A DNA stretch of 64,000 nt from Exiguobacterium sp. SL-9 (GTDB lineage: Bacteria; Bacillota; Bacilli; Exiguobacteriales; Exiguobacteriaceae): positions 62,001 through 126,000 of the forward strand of contig NZ_SJUO01000002.1 of assembly GCF_004336985.1 (NCBI RefSeq), read 5' to 3'. Both the position numbers and the translations under genes were made by a program. The notes beneath the pieces were generated by a model. The model was given only the letters and a program-made list of their open reading frames with translations. It was not told the DNA's origin and ran no database searches. Positions 24,915 through 34,068 of this stretch are shown here, piece by piece (the stretch's first letter is position 1; each line of letters begins with the position of its first letter).

Positions 24915-26618
24915 TTATGCGTGCGGTTGTGTATACGGAAGGCGAATCGTGAACGTCGTTCCTTCCCCGAGCGCGCTCGAGACGTCGACCGTGCCGTGAT
25001 GGGCGTCGATGACGTTCTTGACGATAGCGAGACCGATACCGGTACCCGTCTTGCCGCCGCTCGTCCGCGCTTTATCCGCTTTGTAAAACCGTTCGAACAC
25101 GAACGGTAAATCTTCTTTCGGAATACCACTCCCCGTGTCGGTCAAGCGAATCACGAATCCGCTCACATCTTCACTCGCCTCAAGCCGAATCGTTCCCGAC
25201 TCGGTGTGGGCGATGGCGTTGCCAATCAAGTTCGTAAATACTTGCTCCAAACGATCACCGTCGGCCTCGATGGCATGACGCGGAGCCTCTGTCGCGAGCG
25301 TGATGCCTTTCTCGTTCGCCATCTGGTTAAATTTGCGCATGACGCGCGGAAGAAATTCACCGAGGTCGAACGTCGTAAATTGCATCGTCTCTTTTCCTGA
25401 TTCAATCCGTGCCAGGTCGAGCAAGTCGTTGACAAGACGGGCCAACCGGAGCGACTCATCGTAAATGATCGAAGCGAACTCTTTCGTCGCGTCGTCACTT
25501 TCAGTCATGCCGTCGATAATCGCCTCGGAATAACCTTGCAGCGTCACGAGCGGCGTCCGCAACTCATGGCTGACGTTGGCGACGAAATCGGTTCGCATCT
25601 TGTCAAGACGATGGCTCTCGGTCGTGTCACGGATGACGACGACCGCACCTTCGAAATCGTCTTCACCGAGAAGCGGTGTCACCGTCAACGTATAATAGTG
25701 ATCGTCTTGCTTCACTTCGATCGTCTTCTCCGGAGCACCGGCGACGACGTCCTCATAAAGAGACAGGACGACTTCATGCGGCTGTTCGTTAATGAGAAGG
25801 GGCTGGGCTTGTGGATTCGTCACGATGACGTTCGCATGGCGATCGAGCGTGATGACCCCATCGGCCATCGACCGCAAAATCGAGGCGAGTTGGAGCCGTT
25901 CCCGATCGAGCGCGTTCACGTACGTCGACAGTTGGCTGCTCATCGCGTTGAACGATCCGGCCAACTCCCCGATCTCATCGTTCGACTTCTGCACGAGTCG
26001 CAGGTCAAACTGACCTTCGCCCGTCTTGTTGACCGCGTCACGCATCTCACGGAGCGGTGCCGTGATCCGGGTCGATAGGAAGAAGGCAAACACGGTCGTG
26101 ACGATGATGGCCGAGGCTACTGTCCAAAAGATGATCGTCCGAGCCCCTTCATTCGCGCTCGAGATTGCGTCGAGCGGTTCGATCAAGTAAAGCGTGTATT
26201 CGCCCGTCTCGAGTGAGAACTTCGTCCGGTATGCAAGTGCCGCCTGATCGTCGAATGACGAAAAGTTTCCAATCGCCGTCTCTCCGACCGCCTGATACGT
26301 TTCCCAATCTTGACGGCCGAGTTCGGTCATGAGCCCATCGACTTCCGTCCCGAAGTTCGAGCGGACCGTCCCGTTCTCTAATATATAGTTCGCACCGTAC
26401 ACTTCAATGATTTGGTCGACTGTCCGTGACGCGTCCCCTTCTTGAAGCAACACCGACTGGACCTGTCCGCCGAGCTTGGCCAAGTGACCACGCTCTTGGT
26501 CGATATGGAACGAGTTGAAAAACTCGAGCATCAATACAGAGACGATGAACAAGATGAGACTGACCAATACGAGGATCGTCAACCATAGTTTTGTGACGAT
26601 GCTATTTCGGCGAATCAT
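24915..26618 (-). CDS. resE: Sensor histidine kinase ResE
   Basis: This 567-residue membrane kinase has two transmembrane helices (about 12-32 and 165-185) around an extracytoplasmic sensor, then a HAMP domain, a PAS domain, the HisKA phospho-acceptor (VSHELRTPLVTLQGY) and an HATPase domain with the N, G1 and G2 boxes (NAIAHTESG, DTGSGIP, GTGIGLAI). In Bacillus ResE phosphorylates ResD in response to oxygen limitation and nitric oxide. The ATG at 26618 overlaps the resD stop; a GTG one codon earlier is possible. Synteny with resABCD decides the name over WalK-like kinases. Confidence 0.93.
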   Translation of the reverse strand: MIRRNSIVTKLWLTILVLVSLILFIVSVLMLEFFNSFHIDQERGHLAKLGGQVQSVLLQEGDASRTVDQIIEVYGANYILENGTVRSNFGTEVDGLMTELGRQDWETYQAVGETAIGNFSSFDDQAALAYRTKFSLETGEYTLYLIEPLDAISSANEGARTIIFWTVASAIIVTTVFAFFLSTRITAPLREMRDAVNKTGEGQFDLRLVQKSNDEIGELAGSFNAMSSQLSTYVNALDRERLQLASILRSMADGVITLDRHANVIVTNPQAQPLLINEQPHEVVLSLYEDVVAGAPEKTIEVKQDDHYYTLTVTPLLGEDDFEGAVVVIRDTTESHRLDKMRTDFVANVSHELRTPLVTLQGYSEAIIDGMTESDDATKEFASIIYDESLRLARLVNDLLDLARIESGKETMQFTTFDLGEFLPRVMRKFNQMANEKGITLATEAPRHAIEADGDRLEQVFTNLIGNAIAHTESGTIRLEASEDVSGFVIRLTDTGSGIPKEDLPFVFERFYKADKARTSGGKTGTGIGLAIVKNVIDAHHGTVDVSSALGEGTTFTIRLPYTQPHA

Positions 26619-27334
26619 CACTCACTGACGACTTCGAACTTATAACCGACACCCCATACCGTCGTAATCATATGCGCGGCTTCTGGAGAGACCCGGTTCA
26701 ACTTCTCCCGGAGTCGTTTCACGTGTGTGTCGACCGTTCGAAGGTCTCCAAAAAATTCGTAGTTCCATACTTCTTTCAACAACTGTTCCCGTGAGAACAC
26801 TTTGTCGACTTGTTTGGCCAAGAAGAACAATAGTTCATACTCTTTCGGCGTGAGCGCGATCTCTTCTCCGTCGACCGTGACGCGGTGAGCGTCATTGTCG
26901 ATTGTCAAATGTGGGAAGACAATCAAATCTTTTGATTTTTCGGCCGTCCGCAAATATTTCGTCGAGCCCGAACGGCGGAGGAGCGCTTTGACGCGCAAGA
27001 CGACCTCACGCGGACTGAACGGTTTGACGATATAATCGTCCGCTCCGACCTCGAATCCTTGGACACGATCGACTTCTTCACCTTTTGCCGTCAACATGAT
27101 GACAGGCGTTGCCTTTGATTTTCGAAGTTCGGTACATACGGCAACCCCGTCCATTTTCGGCATCATCAAATCAAGCAGGATGACATCAAAGTCGTGCTCG
27201 AGGGCAAGTTGAAGCGCCTCTTCCCCGTTCGTCGCTTCGACAATCACATACTGTTCCCGCTCCAAATACATTTTTAATAGGCGGCGAATTCTTTCCTCGT
27301 CGTCGACCACTAAAATTTTTGTTTTATTAGCCAT
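26618..27334 (-). CDS. resD: Response regulator ResD
   Basis: The 238-residue OmpR-family regulator has a receiver domain with the DDE acidic pocket, phospho-acceptor Asp in VILLDLMMPKMDG and switch lysine in IVKPFSP, and a winged-helix output domain ending with RTVDTHVKRLREKL and VWGVGYKF. In Bacillus it activates respiration and nitrate-response genes, including resA and ctaA. It has its own promoter region upstream, containing a nested palindrome, separate from resABC, which end in a terminator. Confidence 0.95.
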   Translation of the reverse strand: MANKTKILVVDDEERIRRLLKMYLEREQYVIVEATNGEEALQLALEHDFDVILLDLMMPKMDGVAVCTELRKSKATPVIMLTAKGEEVDRVQGFEVGADDYIVKPFSPREVVLRVKALLRRSGSTKYLRTAEKSKDLIVFPHLTIDNDAHRVTVDGEEIALTPKEYELLFFLAKQVDKVFSREQLLKEVWNYEFFGDLRTVDTHVKRLREKLNRVSPEAAHMITTVWGVGYKFEVVSE

Positions 27335-27357
27335 CCACTAAACCTCCTAATCGAACC

Positions 27358-27397
27358 ATTACAAGATGTAGCGAATGTTGCACAATTGTGAACATTC
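27358..27397 (-). promoter_or_regulatory. resD promoter with nested palindrome
   Basis: On the minus strand -10 TGTAAT (27358-27363) and a weak -35 TTGTGC (27380-27385) are 16 bases apart. The -35 lies inside a dyad: an inner 10-base palindrome CACAATTGTG (27381-27390) flanked by the arms GAATGTT and AACATTC (27373-27379 and 27391-27397). This is a candidate operator; the binding protein cannot be named. Confidence 0.55.
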
Positions 27398-27461
27398 CGC
27401 TCTCTTTCATAACTATACCACTCTATTATTTGGCTTCACAACGGTCAGTTGACAGCGGCAT

Positions 27462-27490
27462 GAAAAAAGAAGCCACCGAAGTGACTTCTT
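27462..27490 (-). terminator. resABC terminator
   Basis: An 8-bp stem with one mismatch (27469-27476 with 27481-27488) closed by a TTCG tetraloop is followed by a T run on the minus strand, after the resC stop. Confidence 0.85.
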
Positions 27491-27493
27491 TGT

Positions 27494-28678
27494 TTACGCA
27501 TACGAATGCAAACCGGCGATGACGAGGTTGACGAACACCAGGTTGAACATGATGACGGCAAAGCCGCCGACACATAACCAAGCGGCTTTCGTCCCCGTCC
27601 AACCGCGCTGGATGCGCATATGCAAGTAGTAGATATAGATGAGCATTGTGATGAGCGCCCACACTTCTTTCGGGTCCCATCCCCAGAAACGGTTCCAAGC
27701 GATTTGTGCCCAAATCATCGCGAAGATGAGACCTCCGAGAATAAACACTGGCAAGCCGATCGCGATTGAACGGTAGCTGATTTCGTCGGCTAGATCAAGA
27801 TCGACTTTTTTCGCGAGCGGTTGAAGCGCCTCGGCGACCCGTTTCCGTAAGATGACGAAACGGAGCAAGACATAAATCACGACGCCGGCGATGACCGACC
27901 AAACGAGCGTGTTCAATTTCAACGTATTGATGAACGTCGGCAACTCGAGCGATAACCCGCTCGCACCAGAGAGAAGCTGTGCCCCTTCCGGCACGAACAA
28001 CATCGGCATGAAGTATTCATACGACTCTTGCGTTCCGCGGTCGTTCGTGAACTCGACGACACCACCGGCACCGATCGCCTTGAAGAGCATCGAGACGAGA
28101 ATGAAACCGAGCGTACACATAAGGACGAACATCGTGACTTCAAGCCACGTCCGCGACTTCGATTGTTCCCGCATCGACGTCTCATTCAACAAGAAGATGA
28201 GACCCGATGCGAAGCTGATCGCCAGAATGCCTTGCCCGAGCGCTGCGGTCGTGACGTGAATCTTCAACCAGACGCTGTTCAAGGCCGGGATGAGCGGCGC
28301 CACTTCGCTCGAGAACATCGAGGCGAAGGCGATGACGAGAAGCGCCACCGGCATGGCGAACAACCCGAGCACATCATTTTTATAAATCCCGTACACGACG
28401 AGGAAGCCAAGCACCATCATCATGCCAAAGAACGTCGTGTATTCGTACAGGTTCGATACCGGCGCATAGCCGACCCCGACCCAACGTAAAATAAAATATC
28501 CCGTTTGGGCGACAAAACCGATGACCGCCAAAATGAACGCATACTTGCCGTAGGCGACGCGGTTGACGTTGCGGTCTTTGCGCATCCCGCTGACCGCAAT
28601 CGTGAACAACACGGTTGCGACAGCGTACAGGATGAACGCGATGAAGAGCAAACGACTGCTCCATTGAATCCACTCCAT
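27494..28678 (-). CDS. resC: Cytochrome c biogenesis protein ResC (CcsA)
   Basis: The 394-residue polytopic membrane protein carries the tryptophan-rich heme-handling motif WGWDPKEVWAL near residue 330. It also has conserved histidines in outer loops and about eight hydrophobic segments. With ResB it moves heme across the membrane and ligates it to apocytochrome c. Its ATG overlaps the resB stop by one base, indicating coupling. Confidence 0.95.
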   Translation of the reverse strand: MEWIQWSSRLLFIAFILYAVATVLFTIAVSGMRKDRNVNRVAYGKYAFILAVIGFVAQTGYFILRWVGVGYAPVSNLYEYTTFFGMMMVLGFLVVYGIYKNDVLGLFAMPVALLVIAFASMFSSEVAPLIPALNSVWLKIHVTTAALGQGILAISFASGLIFLLNETSMREQSKSRTWLEVTMFVLMCTLGFILVSMLFKAIGAGGVVEFTNDRGTQESYEYFMPMLFVPEGAQLLSGASGLSLELPTFINTLKLNTLVWSVIAGVVIYVLLRFVILRKRVAEALQPLAKKVDLDLADEISYRSIAIGLPVFILGGLIFAMIWAQIAWNRFWGWDPKEVWALITMLIYIYYLHMRIQRGWTGTKAAWLCVGGFAVIMFNLVFVNLVIAGLHSYA

Positions 28679-30225
28679 TATGATTCCCCTCTTTCATTGG
28701 TTGAGTTGTCGTCTGTCTTTTTTTCAAACCGTGCCTGATCTTCCCAGATCGGCAGGCCATGTTTCTCTAAGAGCGGTGTGATTTCGCGGTTAAGCGAAGA
28801 TGGGTTCTTGTTCGTGAAACCGGCAACGAGCACATCCGTCTCGCCGTGACGACGAATCCAGATGCGACGATGCGGCCAATACATGCCCATCACAATCCCG
28901 ACCATAAAGATGATTCCACCGACGATCAGCACCGGATACGTCGAGTCACTCTTGACGCGCAGACCGCTCGTACTCGCCATTTCCGTCCCGGCGAATTGAA
29001 TCACGTAGCGGTTATCCTCGTCGGCGACGTTCAATCGAATGCCAATCAAGTTCGATTCAGTCGTACCGTCCGGTGTGTCGATTGCCATAAAGAAGGCAGG
29101 GTTGAGCGCCCGTGGCGATTTCGTGTTCGGCTGACCGTCCTTGACCTCAAAGTCCGGATACAAGTCGTTCAGTTTGACTGTGACGCCATCAAGATCATAC
29201 GTCGTCTCCGGATTCGTCAAATCGACCGTAAACGGTCCATACACATCACCTGTCTCTTTATCGGCGACGTTGAATGACATCGACAAGAACTCCGGTCGAC
29301 TCGAATACTGTTCTTGATATACCTCATATTTTTCAAATTTGAACGGGTGATTTACTTTCGTCGAACCGGTATCGACTTCCTCGAGTTGCGGCGATCCGTC
29401 CTCGTTCGTCCCGGTCTTCTTGAACAGTGTCAATTCTGTCTCATAGTTTTTCGGGACTGCGCCCGCTTTCTCGATCGCCTCGGCAAACTTCGCATCTTCG
29501 GCGTTGTTTTCCGGATCATACATCTCTAAGATGAATTGGTCATTACGTAAATAATATTCGTCATCCGTCGCCTCAAGCGGAACCGTATCGCCTTCACGCA
29601 CCCATTCGAGCGTATCCGTATGGAATGCCGGGAAGACGCGAAGCATCGCCCCGATGAAGAAGATGACGAGCCCGATATGGTTGACGTATGGGCCCCAACG
29701 ACCGAAGCGGTATTTCTCGGCGAGCAAGGCATCCCCGTCACGCTTCACTTGATAGCGCTTCGCTTTTAAAGCGTCGCCGAACGCATCAATTTGTTCGTCC
29801 GAGCCTTTACCTTCTCCAATCAGGCGTTGGCCGCGCATGAAGCGATCGGTACGTCGGACCGGCTGGTATTTTAATGCTTTATACAACGGGAAAAACCGAT
29901 CGATCGATACGACGATGAGCGATAACGTCAGCATGACGATCAACGTGATATACCACCACGATGTATAGAGGTTATGAAAGCCCAACGTGTAATAAATCGT
30001 CCCCGGTGTCCCATACTCGTCCGTGTAATACTGGCTTGCCGGCAATTGTTGCGGAATATACATCTCTTGCGGGAAAATCGTTCCGATCGCCGACCCGACG
30101 ATGATGAGTCCGATGAGCCAAAGACCGACCTTGACTGATGCGAAAAAGCTCCACACCCGGTCAATCCATGACCGTGGACGACGCTTCGATCGTAAATCGG
30201 CGCCGTCGTATTTCATATCTAGCAT
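28678..30225 (-). CDS. resB: Cytochrome c biogenesis protein ResB (Ccs1)
   Basis: The 515-residue protein has three N-terminal hydrophobic segments (about 30-50, 82-102 and 180-200), a large extracytoplasmic domain and a last helix near 440-460. This is the ResB/Ccs1 plan. It works with ResC as the system II cytochrome c synthase. The ATG is preceded by a G-rich site (GGGGGGG) rather than AGGAGG and starts 20 bases after the resA stop. Confidence 0.95.
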   Translation of the reverse strand: MLDMKYDGADLRSKRRPRSWIDRVWSFFASVKVGLWLIGLIIVGSAIGTIFPQEMYIPQQLPASQYYTDEYGTPGTIYYTLGFHNLYTSWWYITLIVMLTLSLIVVSIDRFFPLYKALKYQPVRRTDRFMRGQRLIGEGKGSDEQIDAFGDALKAKRYQVKRDGDALLAEKYRFGRWGPYVNHIGLVIFFIGAMLRVFPAFHTDTLEWVREGDTVPLEATDDEYYLRNDQFILEMYDPENNAEDAKFAEAIEKAGAVPKNYETELTLFKKTGTNEDGSPQLEEVDTGSTKVNHPFKFEKYEVYQEQYSSRPEFLSMSFNVADKETGDVYGPFTVDLTNPETTYDLDGVTVKLNDLYPDFEVKDGQPNTKSPRALNPAFFMAIDTPDGTTESNLIGIRLNVADEDNRYVIQFAGTEMASTSGLRVKSDSTYPVLIVGGIIFMVGIVMGMYWPHRRIWIRRHGETDVLVAGFTNKNPSSLNREITPLLEKHGLPIWEDQARFEKKTDDNSTNERGES

Positions 30226-30245
30226 ATGTGCGCCCCCCCGTTCGC

Positions 30246-30827
30246 TTACAATGACTTCTCGGCCAACTCCATCAGTTTCTCTTTCGTGAGTTCACCTTCG
30301 TACTTTTCAATCACTTTTCCGTCGGCATCGATGACGAACGTGACCGGCAAGTTATAAATCCCGTACGCCTTCTCGACTTCGCTGCGCGTGTCCATCAAAA
30401 TCGGATAATCGAGCTTGACGCCGAGGTCATTCACGAAGTTATCGACTCGAAGCGGCGTTTCACCGACGTTGACCGCCCAAAAATCGACACCCATGTCTTG
30501 AAGGGCCGCATAGTTGTCCTGGACGACCGGCATCTCTTTCTCACACGGTTCACAGAACGTGCCCCAGAAGTTGAGAAGAAGCCCTTCTCCTTCATACGTG
30601 TCACGCTCGACCATCGTCGTCCCGTCTAAACTGACGAGCTTGAAGTTCGGCGCATCGTCGCCGGCCTCAACACGTCCGTCGTTGCCGGCCTGTTCAAACA
30701 ATTGCATGATGACGACCGCTCCTGCGAACAGGACCATCGTCATGATCATGAGTCGCCAAAATGACCGTTTTTTCTTATGGGCCATCGCCTGATTCATGCG
30801 ATCACCCGACTTTGTTTCTTTCGTCAT
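30246..30827 (-). CDS. resA: Thiol-disulfide oxidoreductase ResA
   Basis: The 193-residue membrane-anchored thioredoxin-like protein has a basic N-terminus, a transmembrane helix (about 24-44) and a thioredoxin fold with active site CEPC (Cys92, Cys95). It reduces apocytochrome c haem-binding cysteines outside the membrane. The residue before the first cysteine is Phe where Trp is usual (FCEPC instead of WCEPC). The start is an ATG after AAGGATGGTG; upstream in-frame codons lack a site. Confidence 0.94.
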   Translation of the reverse strand: MTKETKSGDRMNQAMAHKKKRSFWRLMIMTMVLFAGAVVIMQLFEQAGNDGRVEAGDDAPNFKLVSLDGTTMVERDTYEGEGLLLNFWGTFCEPCEKEMPVVQDNYAALQDMGVDFWAVNVGETPLRVDNFVNDLGVKLDYPILMDTRSEVEKAYGIYNLPVTFVIDADGKVIEKYEGELTKEKLMELAEKSL

Positions 30828-30923
30828 GAGTTCACACCATCCTTCAGTTGTTATTGTACTGAAAAAACACCAAAAACGCACATTAACAGACTTTTTTCAT
30901 CTTTTTGTCACACAATCTCCACA

Positions 30924-30962
30924 AACTAAAAAATCATCCTATCTCAGGACGATTTTTTAGTT
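30924..30962 (-). terminator. rluB terminator
   Basis: A 16-base stem with one G-T or mismatch position (30924-30939 with 30947-30962) contains the T run itself and follows the rluB stop on the minus strand. Confidence 0.88.
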
Positions 30963-30963
30963 G

Positions 30964-31722
30964 TTATTTTTTCTTTTTCTTGCCTCGTTGTACAGGTGGT
31001 ACGGTCGGGTTGGCAAGTTCACGCAACTTGGATACTTCTTTGCGTGACAGTTCACGCCATTCGCCCGTCGTGAGACCGTCGAGCGTCAAGAAACCGAACT
31101 GTTCGCGCTTCAATTTGATGACTTCCGAACCGACCGCTTCGAGCATGCGGCGGATTTGACGGTTATGGCCTTCCGAGATGACGATTTCTAGAATGGCCGA
31201 GTTTTTCTTATGGTCGACCGTCTTCATCTTCACTTGGGCACTACCCGTCTTATATCCGTCATCGAGCTCGACGCCCGACTCCAGTTGTTTAATCGCGATG
31301 TACGAAGGAATGTTCTTCACTTTCGCCACATAGCGTTTCGGGATTTTGAACTTCGGATGGGTCATCATGTTCGAGAACTCTCCATCGTTCGTCAAGATGA
31401 TGAGTCCCGTCGTATTATAGTCGAGACGTCCGACCGGGAAGACACGTGATCCAGGAGGGACGAGGTCAGTGATGACTTTCCGTCCTTTATCGTCTTCGAC
31501 CGTCGAGACGTAACCGCTCGGTTTATAGAGCACATAATAGACGTGCTCTTCTTGTTCAATTTTTACACCGTCGACTTCGACTTCAGACTTTGGTCCGACT
31601 TTCGTCCCGAGTTCGCGAACGACTTTCCCGTTGACGCGTACTCGACCGTCTAAAATCATTTCTTCAGCTTTACGCCGTGAGGCGACACCTGCTTGGGCAA
31701 TCACTTTTTGTAAACGTTCCAT
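30964..31722 (-). CDS. rluB: 23S rRNA pseudouridine synthase RluB
   Basis: The 252-residue enzyme has an N-terminal S4 RNA-binding domain (about 1-60) and the RsuA/RluB catalytic domain with Asp101 in VGRLDYNTTGL. It should modify a uridine near position 2605 of 23S rRNA. The C-terminus ends in a lysine run (RGKKKKK). The start codon directly abuts the scpB stop codon. In B. subtilis dacB, spmA and spmB separate scpB from rluB; here they are absent. Confidence 0.94.
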   Translation of the reverse strand: MERLQKVIAQAGVASRRKAEEMILDGRVRVNGKVVRELGTKVGPKSEVEVDGVKIEQEEHVYYVLYKPSGYVSTVEDDKGRKVITDLVPPGSRVFPVGRLDYNTTGLIILTNDGEFSNMMTHPKFKIPKRYVAKVKNIPSYIAIKQLESGVELDDGYKTGSAQVKMKTVDHKKNSAILEIVISEGHNRQIRRMLEAVGSEVIKLKREQFGFLTLDGLTTGEWRELSRKEVSKLRELANPTVPPVQRGKKKKK

Positions 31723-32316
31723 TTATTCATTCTCCAATCTATCTTGCGTAATCGCAGACGGCTGGCCGAAGAACAGATCGCCTTCGTCCGATAGCTCGTC
31801 TTCAAACGTTAATGGGGGCAATTCATCGAGTGAATTGAATCCAAAATGGTCTAGGAAATGCTCGGTCGTCCGGTACAACTTGGCCCGGCCAATCGTCTTG
31901 GCTCGGCCGGCTGACTCAATCAACCCTTTTGATAACAGCGTATGGATGACGCGTTCGACTTTGACGCCCCGAACCTCCTCGATATCGGCCCGGGTGACCG
32001 GTTGCTTATAGGCGATGATGACAAGCGTCTCCATCGCGGCTCGTGACAACGCTTGTTCGGCCATCGTCCCGACGTAGCGTTGGATGTACTCCGATACCTC
32101 AGGAATCGTCACGAGCTTATACACGCCCGCCGATTCAATCAATTGGAACGGACGACCGGAGTCTTTGAACGATACTTCTAGCTTGCTCAACTGTTCGCGA
32201 GCGGCGGCTTCAGAAATGTCGAGCGTGTCCGCGAGGGCCCGCACTTCCATCCCTTCTTCGCCGACGACGAACAATAGACTCTCAATAATCGTTTCATAAG
32301 ACAACAACGGCTTCAT
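31723..32316 (-). CDS. scpB: Segregation and condensation protein B
   Basis: This 197-residue protein of two winged-helix domains forms the kleisin-associated subunit of the SMC condensin complex. The [17 protein letters not shown] block near the C-terminus and [20 protein letters not shown] in the middle are typical. The ATG is preceded by AAAGGAAAGGA and overlaps the scpA end by 23 bases. Confidence 0.95.
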   Translation of the reverse strand: MKPLLSYETIIESLLFVVGEEGMEVRALADTLDISEAAAREQLSKLEVSFKDSGRPFQLIESAGVYKLVTIPEVSEYIQRYVGTMAEQALSRAAMETLVIIAYKQPVTRADIEEVRGVKVERVIHTLLSKGLIESAGRAKTIGRAKLYRTTEHFLDHFGFNSLDELPPLTFEDELSDEGDLFFGQPSAITQDRLENE

Positions 32317-33061
32317 TCCTTTCCTTTGACGATTCGACGAACGAGATTTGAATGTCCCGTTCTTCTTGTTTAGTCGTGACGACGCGCAACTTAATCAGCT
32401 CGAGCAGTGCCATGAACGTCACGACGAGGTCCGACACGTCCGGGCGCTCCTCGAAAAATGAGAAGAACGAGGTCGTCCCTTCCGCTGAAACGTGTTCGTG
32501 CAACCGCGTCATCTGCTCTTCTAGCGTCCGCTCTTCGCGTTTGATTGTCTTTTTGCGGCGTTCTTTCCACCGCTTGCGTTCGACCATCTTCGAATAGGCG
32601 TGCAACAAGTCCGCGAAATTGAGCGGTCCGTCATACGGCTGGACGAGATCGGACATATACCGGGTCAAATCCTCACCAGGACGGCTATATAGCTCGAGTC
32701 GAGACTCTTCTTGCTCGCGCATGAACACGACAGCCTCTTTATATGCCTTATATTCAATCAACTGCCGAATCAACCCTTCCCGGGTCGGTTCTTCCCCAAA
32801 GTCGGGAATGTCATCCTCTTCGACCGGAACCGGTGGCAACAGCTGCTTGCTCTTCAATTGGAGCAACGTCGCCGCCATGACCAAATATTCACTGGCCACA
32901 TCGAGCTCAAATTTTTGCATCGTCCGGATAAAGGCGACATACTGGTCCGTGACCTCGGAGACAGAGATGTCCGCAATGTCGAGCTCCATCTTTCCGATCA
33001 AGTGGAGCAACAAGTCGAGCGGGCCTTCGAACGTATCGATTTTGACGTTGTACGCTTCCAT
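32294..33061 (-). CDS. scpA: Segregation and condensation protein A
   Basis: This 255-residue kleisin bridges the SMC heads in bacterial condensin. The N-terminal [19 protein letters not shown] segment is diagnostic, followed by [20 protein letters not shown] and a C-terminal winged helix. The start is the ATG after AGGTG (MEAYNVKI), five codons inside the longest frame. It is the first gene of the scpA-scpB-rluB operon and is divergent from ypuF. Confidence 0.95.
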   Translation of the reverse strand: MEAYNVKIDTFEGPLDLLLHLIGKMELDIADISVSEVTDQYVAFIRTMQKFELDVASEYLVMAATLLQLKSKQLLPPVPVEEDDIPDFGEEPTREGLIRQLIEYKAYKEAVVFMREQEESRLELYSRPGEDLTRYMSDLVQPYDGPLNFADLLHAYSKMVERKRWKERRKKTIKREERTLEEQMTRLHEHVSAEGTTSFFSFFEERPDVSDLVVTFMALLELIKLRVVTTKQEERDIQISFVESSKERNEAVVVL

Positions 33062-33139
33062 AGAGACACCTGCCATTTACATTTTTGCGCTTTAGTATAA
33101 CATGTTTTGTAGTACCGTGACCACGAAAGGAGATATTTG

Positions 33140-33610
33140 ATGTCGACGCCTTTTATCCAGTATACGTTATTGTTTGAATGCCATGCCGATTATTTTGAAT
33201 GCCATGAAGTGCTAGAGGAAGCATGGCAAGACGGGGGCCGAAGCAATTTGGGCTACGCCGTCTTGATTCAATATGCCGTCGCCCACTATCATGCCCGCCG
33301 TGGCAATACGTCCGGGGCGAAAAAAAGCATCATGGCGTTGCGACAAAAGCTCAGTCTGGCTGTGACCGACCTTGAAACAGTCGGAATCGATGTCGGAGCG
33401 TTCGCTCGTGACTTGGAACGTTGGCCGCTCCCGGAGGTGCTCCCGCTCGACGACACGACACGACAACGCATCGAGCGCTTGAAACCGACCTTCGAACCGA
33501 CTACGCTCACGTTTGACGAGCTCGTCCATAAACATATGTATCGAGACCGAACACCGGTCGTCACCGAGCGGCTCCGGGCGCTCGAGGCACGCAAAAAAGC
33601 TAGGCGCTGA
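33140..33610 (+). CDS. ypuF: DUF309 protein YpuF
   Basis: This 156-residue helical protein of the DUF309 family has the signature FECHEVLEEAWQDGG near the N-terminus (residues about 22-37) and a second helix rich in small residues that carries HYHARRGN. Function is unknown. The ATG follows AAAGGAGAT. It is divergent from scpA, where B. subtilis also has ypuF, and its stop lies in the loop of a bidirectional terminator. Confidence 0.92.
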   Translation: MSTPFIQYTLLFECHADYFECHEVLEEAWQDGGRSNLGYAVLIQYAVAHYHARRGNTSGAKKSIMALRQKLSLAVTDLETVGIDVGAFARDLERWPLPEVLPLDDTTRQRIERLKPTFEPTTLTFDELVHKHMYRDRTPVVTERLRALEARKKARR

Positions 33611-33624
33611 GCCTAGCTTTTTTT
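33592..33624. terminator. Bidirectional terminator between ypuF and ribT
   Basis: A 7-bp stem (33599-33605 with 33611-33617), with A residues before it and T residues after it, serves both convergent genes; the ypuF stop codon lies in the loop. Confidence 0.9.
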
Positions 33625-33979
33625 AAATGACGACTTGGTTCCATTTATCGAGCAGGTCCCCGGTTTTGCCTTGACCGACGAGCGTCAAGTCGAGCGGCAA
33701 TAAGTTGCGGGTCTCATCGAGTAATTCGTAAGAACGCTTCTCGCCGCGGAATGACGGAGACAGCGCGATATGATGGATGAACATCGTCGTCTCTTGTTGC
33801 TCCATTCCGATGATCCCGACGAAGTCTTCCCCGACTCTCCAAAGATAAAGGAATTTGGCAGGGTCTTCTTCGTAGGACCGAACGAGTTCGAGCAAGGCGA
33901 GCGGAGATTTGTCGCTACATGAGAACGCGAGCAAGCCCATCGCCGTCTTTTCGTACGATTGTTTGTATTTCACCAGCAT
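33623..33979 (-). CDS. ribT: RibT-like GNAT acetyltransferase
   Basis: The 118-residue protein resembles RibT, a small GNAT-fold protein encoded at the end of the Bacillus riboflavin operon; its exact function is unknown. MLVKYKQSYEKTAMGLLAF at the start and FIHHIALSPSFRGEKRSYEL (the acetyl-CoA loop region) fit. The loop lacks the canonical GxG, so catalysis is uncertain. No riboflavin genes are next to it here. The ATG follows AAAGGTGG. Confidence 0.82.
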   Translation of the reverse strand: MLVKYKQSYEKTAMGLLAFSCSDKSPLALLELVRSYEEDPAKFLYLWRVGEDFVGIIGMEQQETTMFIHHIALSPSFRGEKRSYELLDETRNLLPLDLTLVGQGKTGDLLDKWNQVVI

Positions 33980-34068
33980 TGCTGGTTTCACCACCTTTAG
34001 TCATTCATGTTTCACTAAGTGAACACGTGAGAGACATGGCTCATTGTGCCATAACGTTTAGGCAGAAA

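Noticed and set aside
26618-27334. Reading resDE as walRK (essential cell-wall two-component system)
   Set aside because: The domain order alone would fit both, but the adjacency to resABC and the lack of walHI-type genes favour ResDE.
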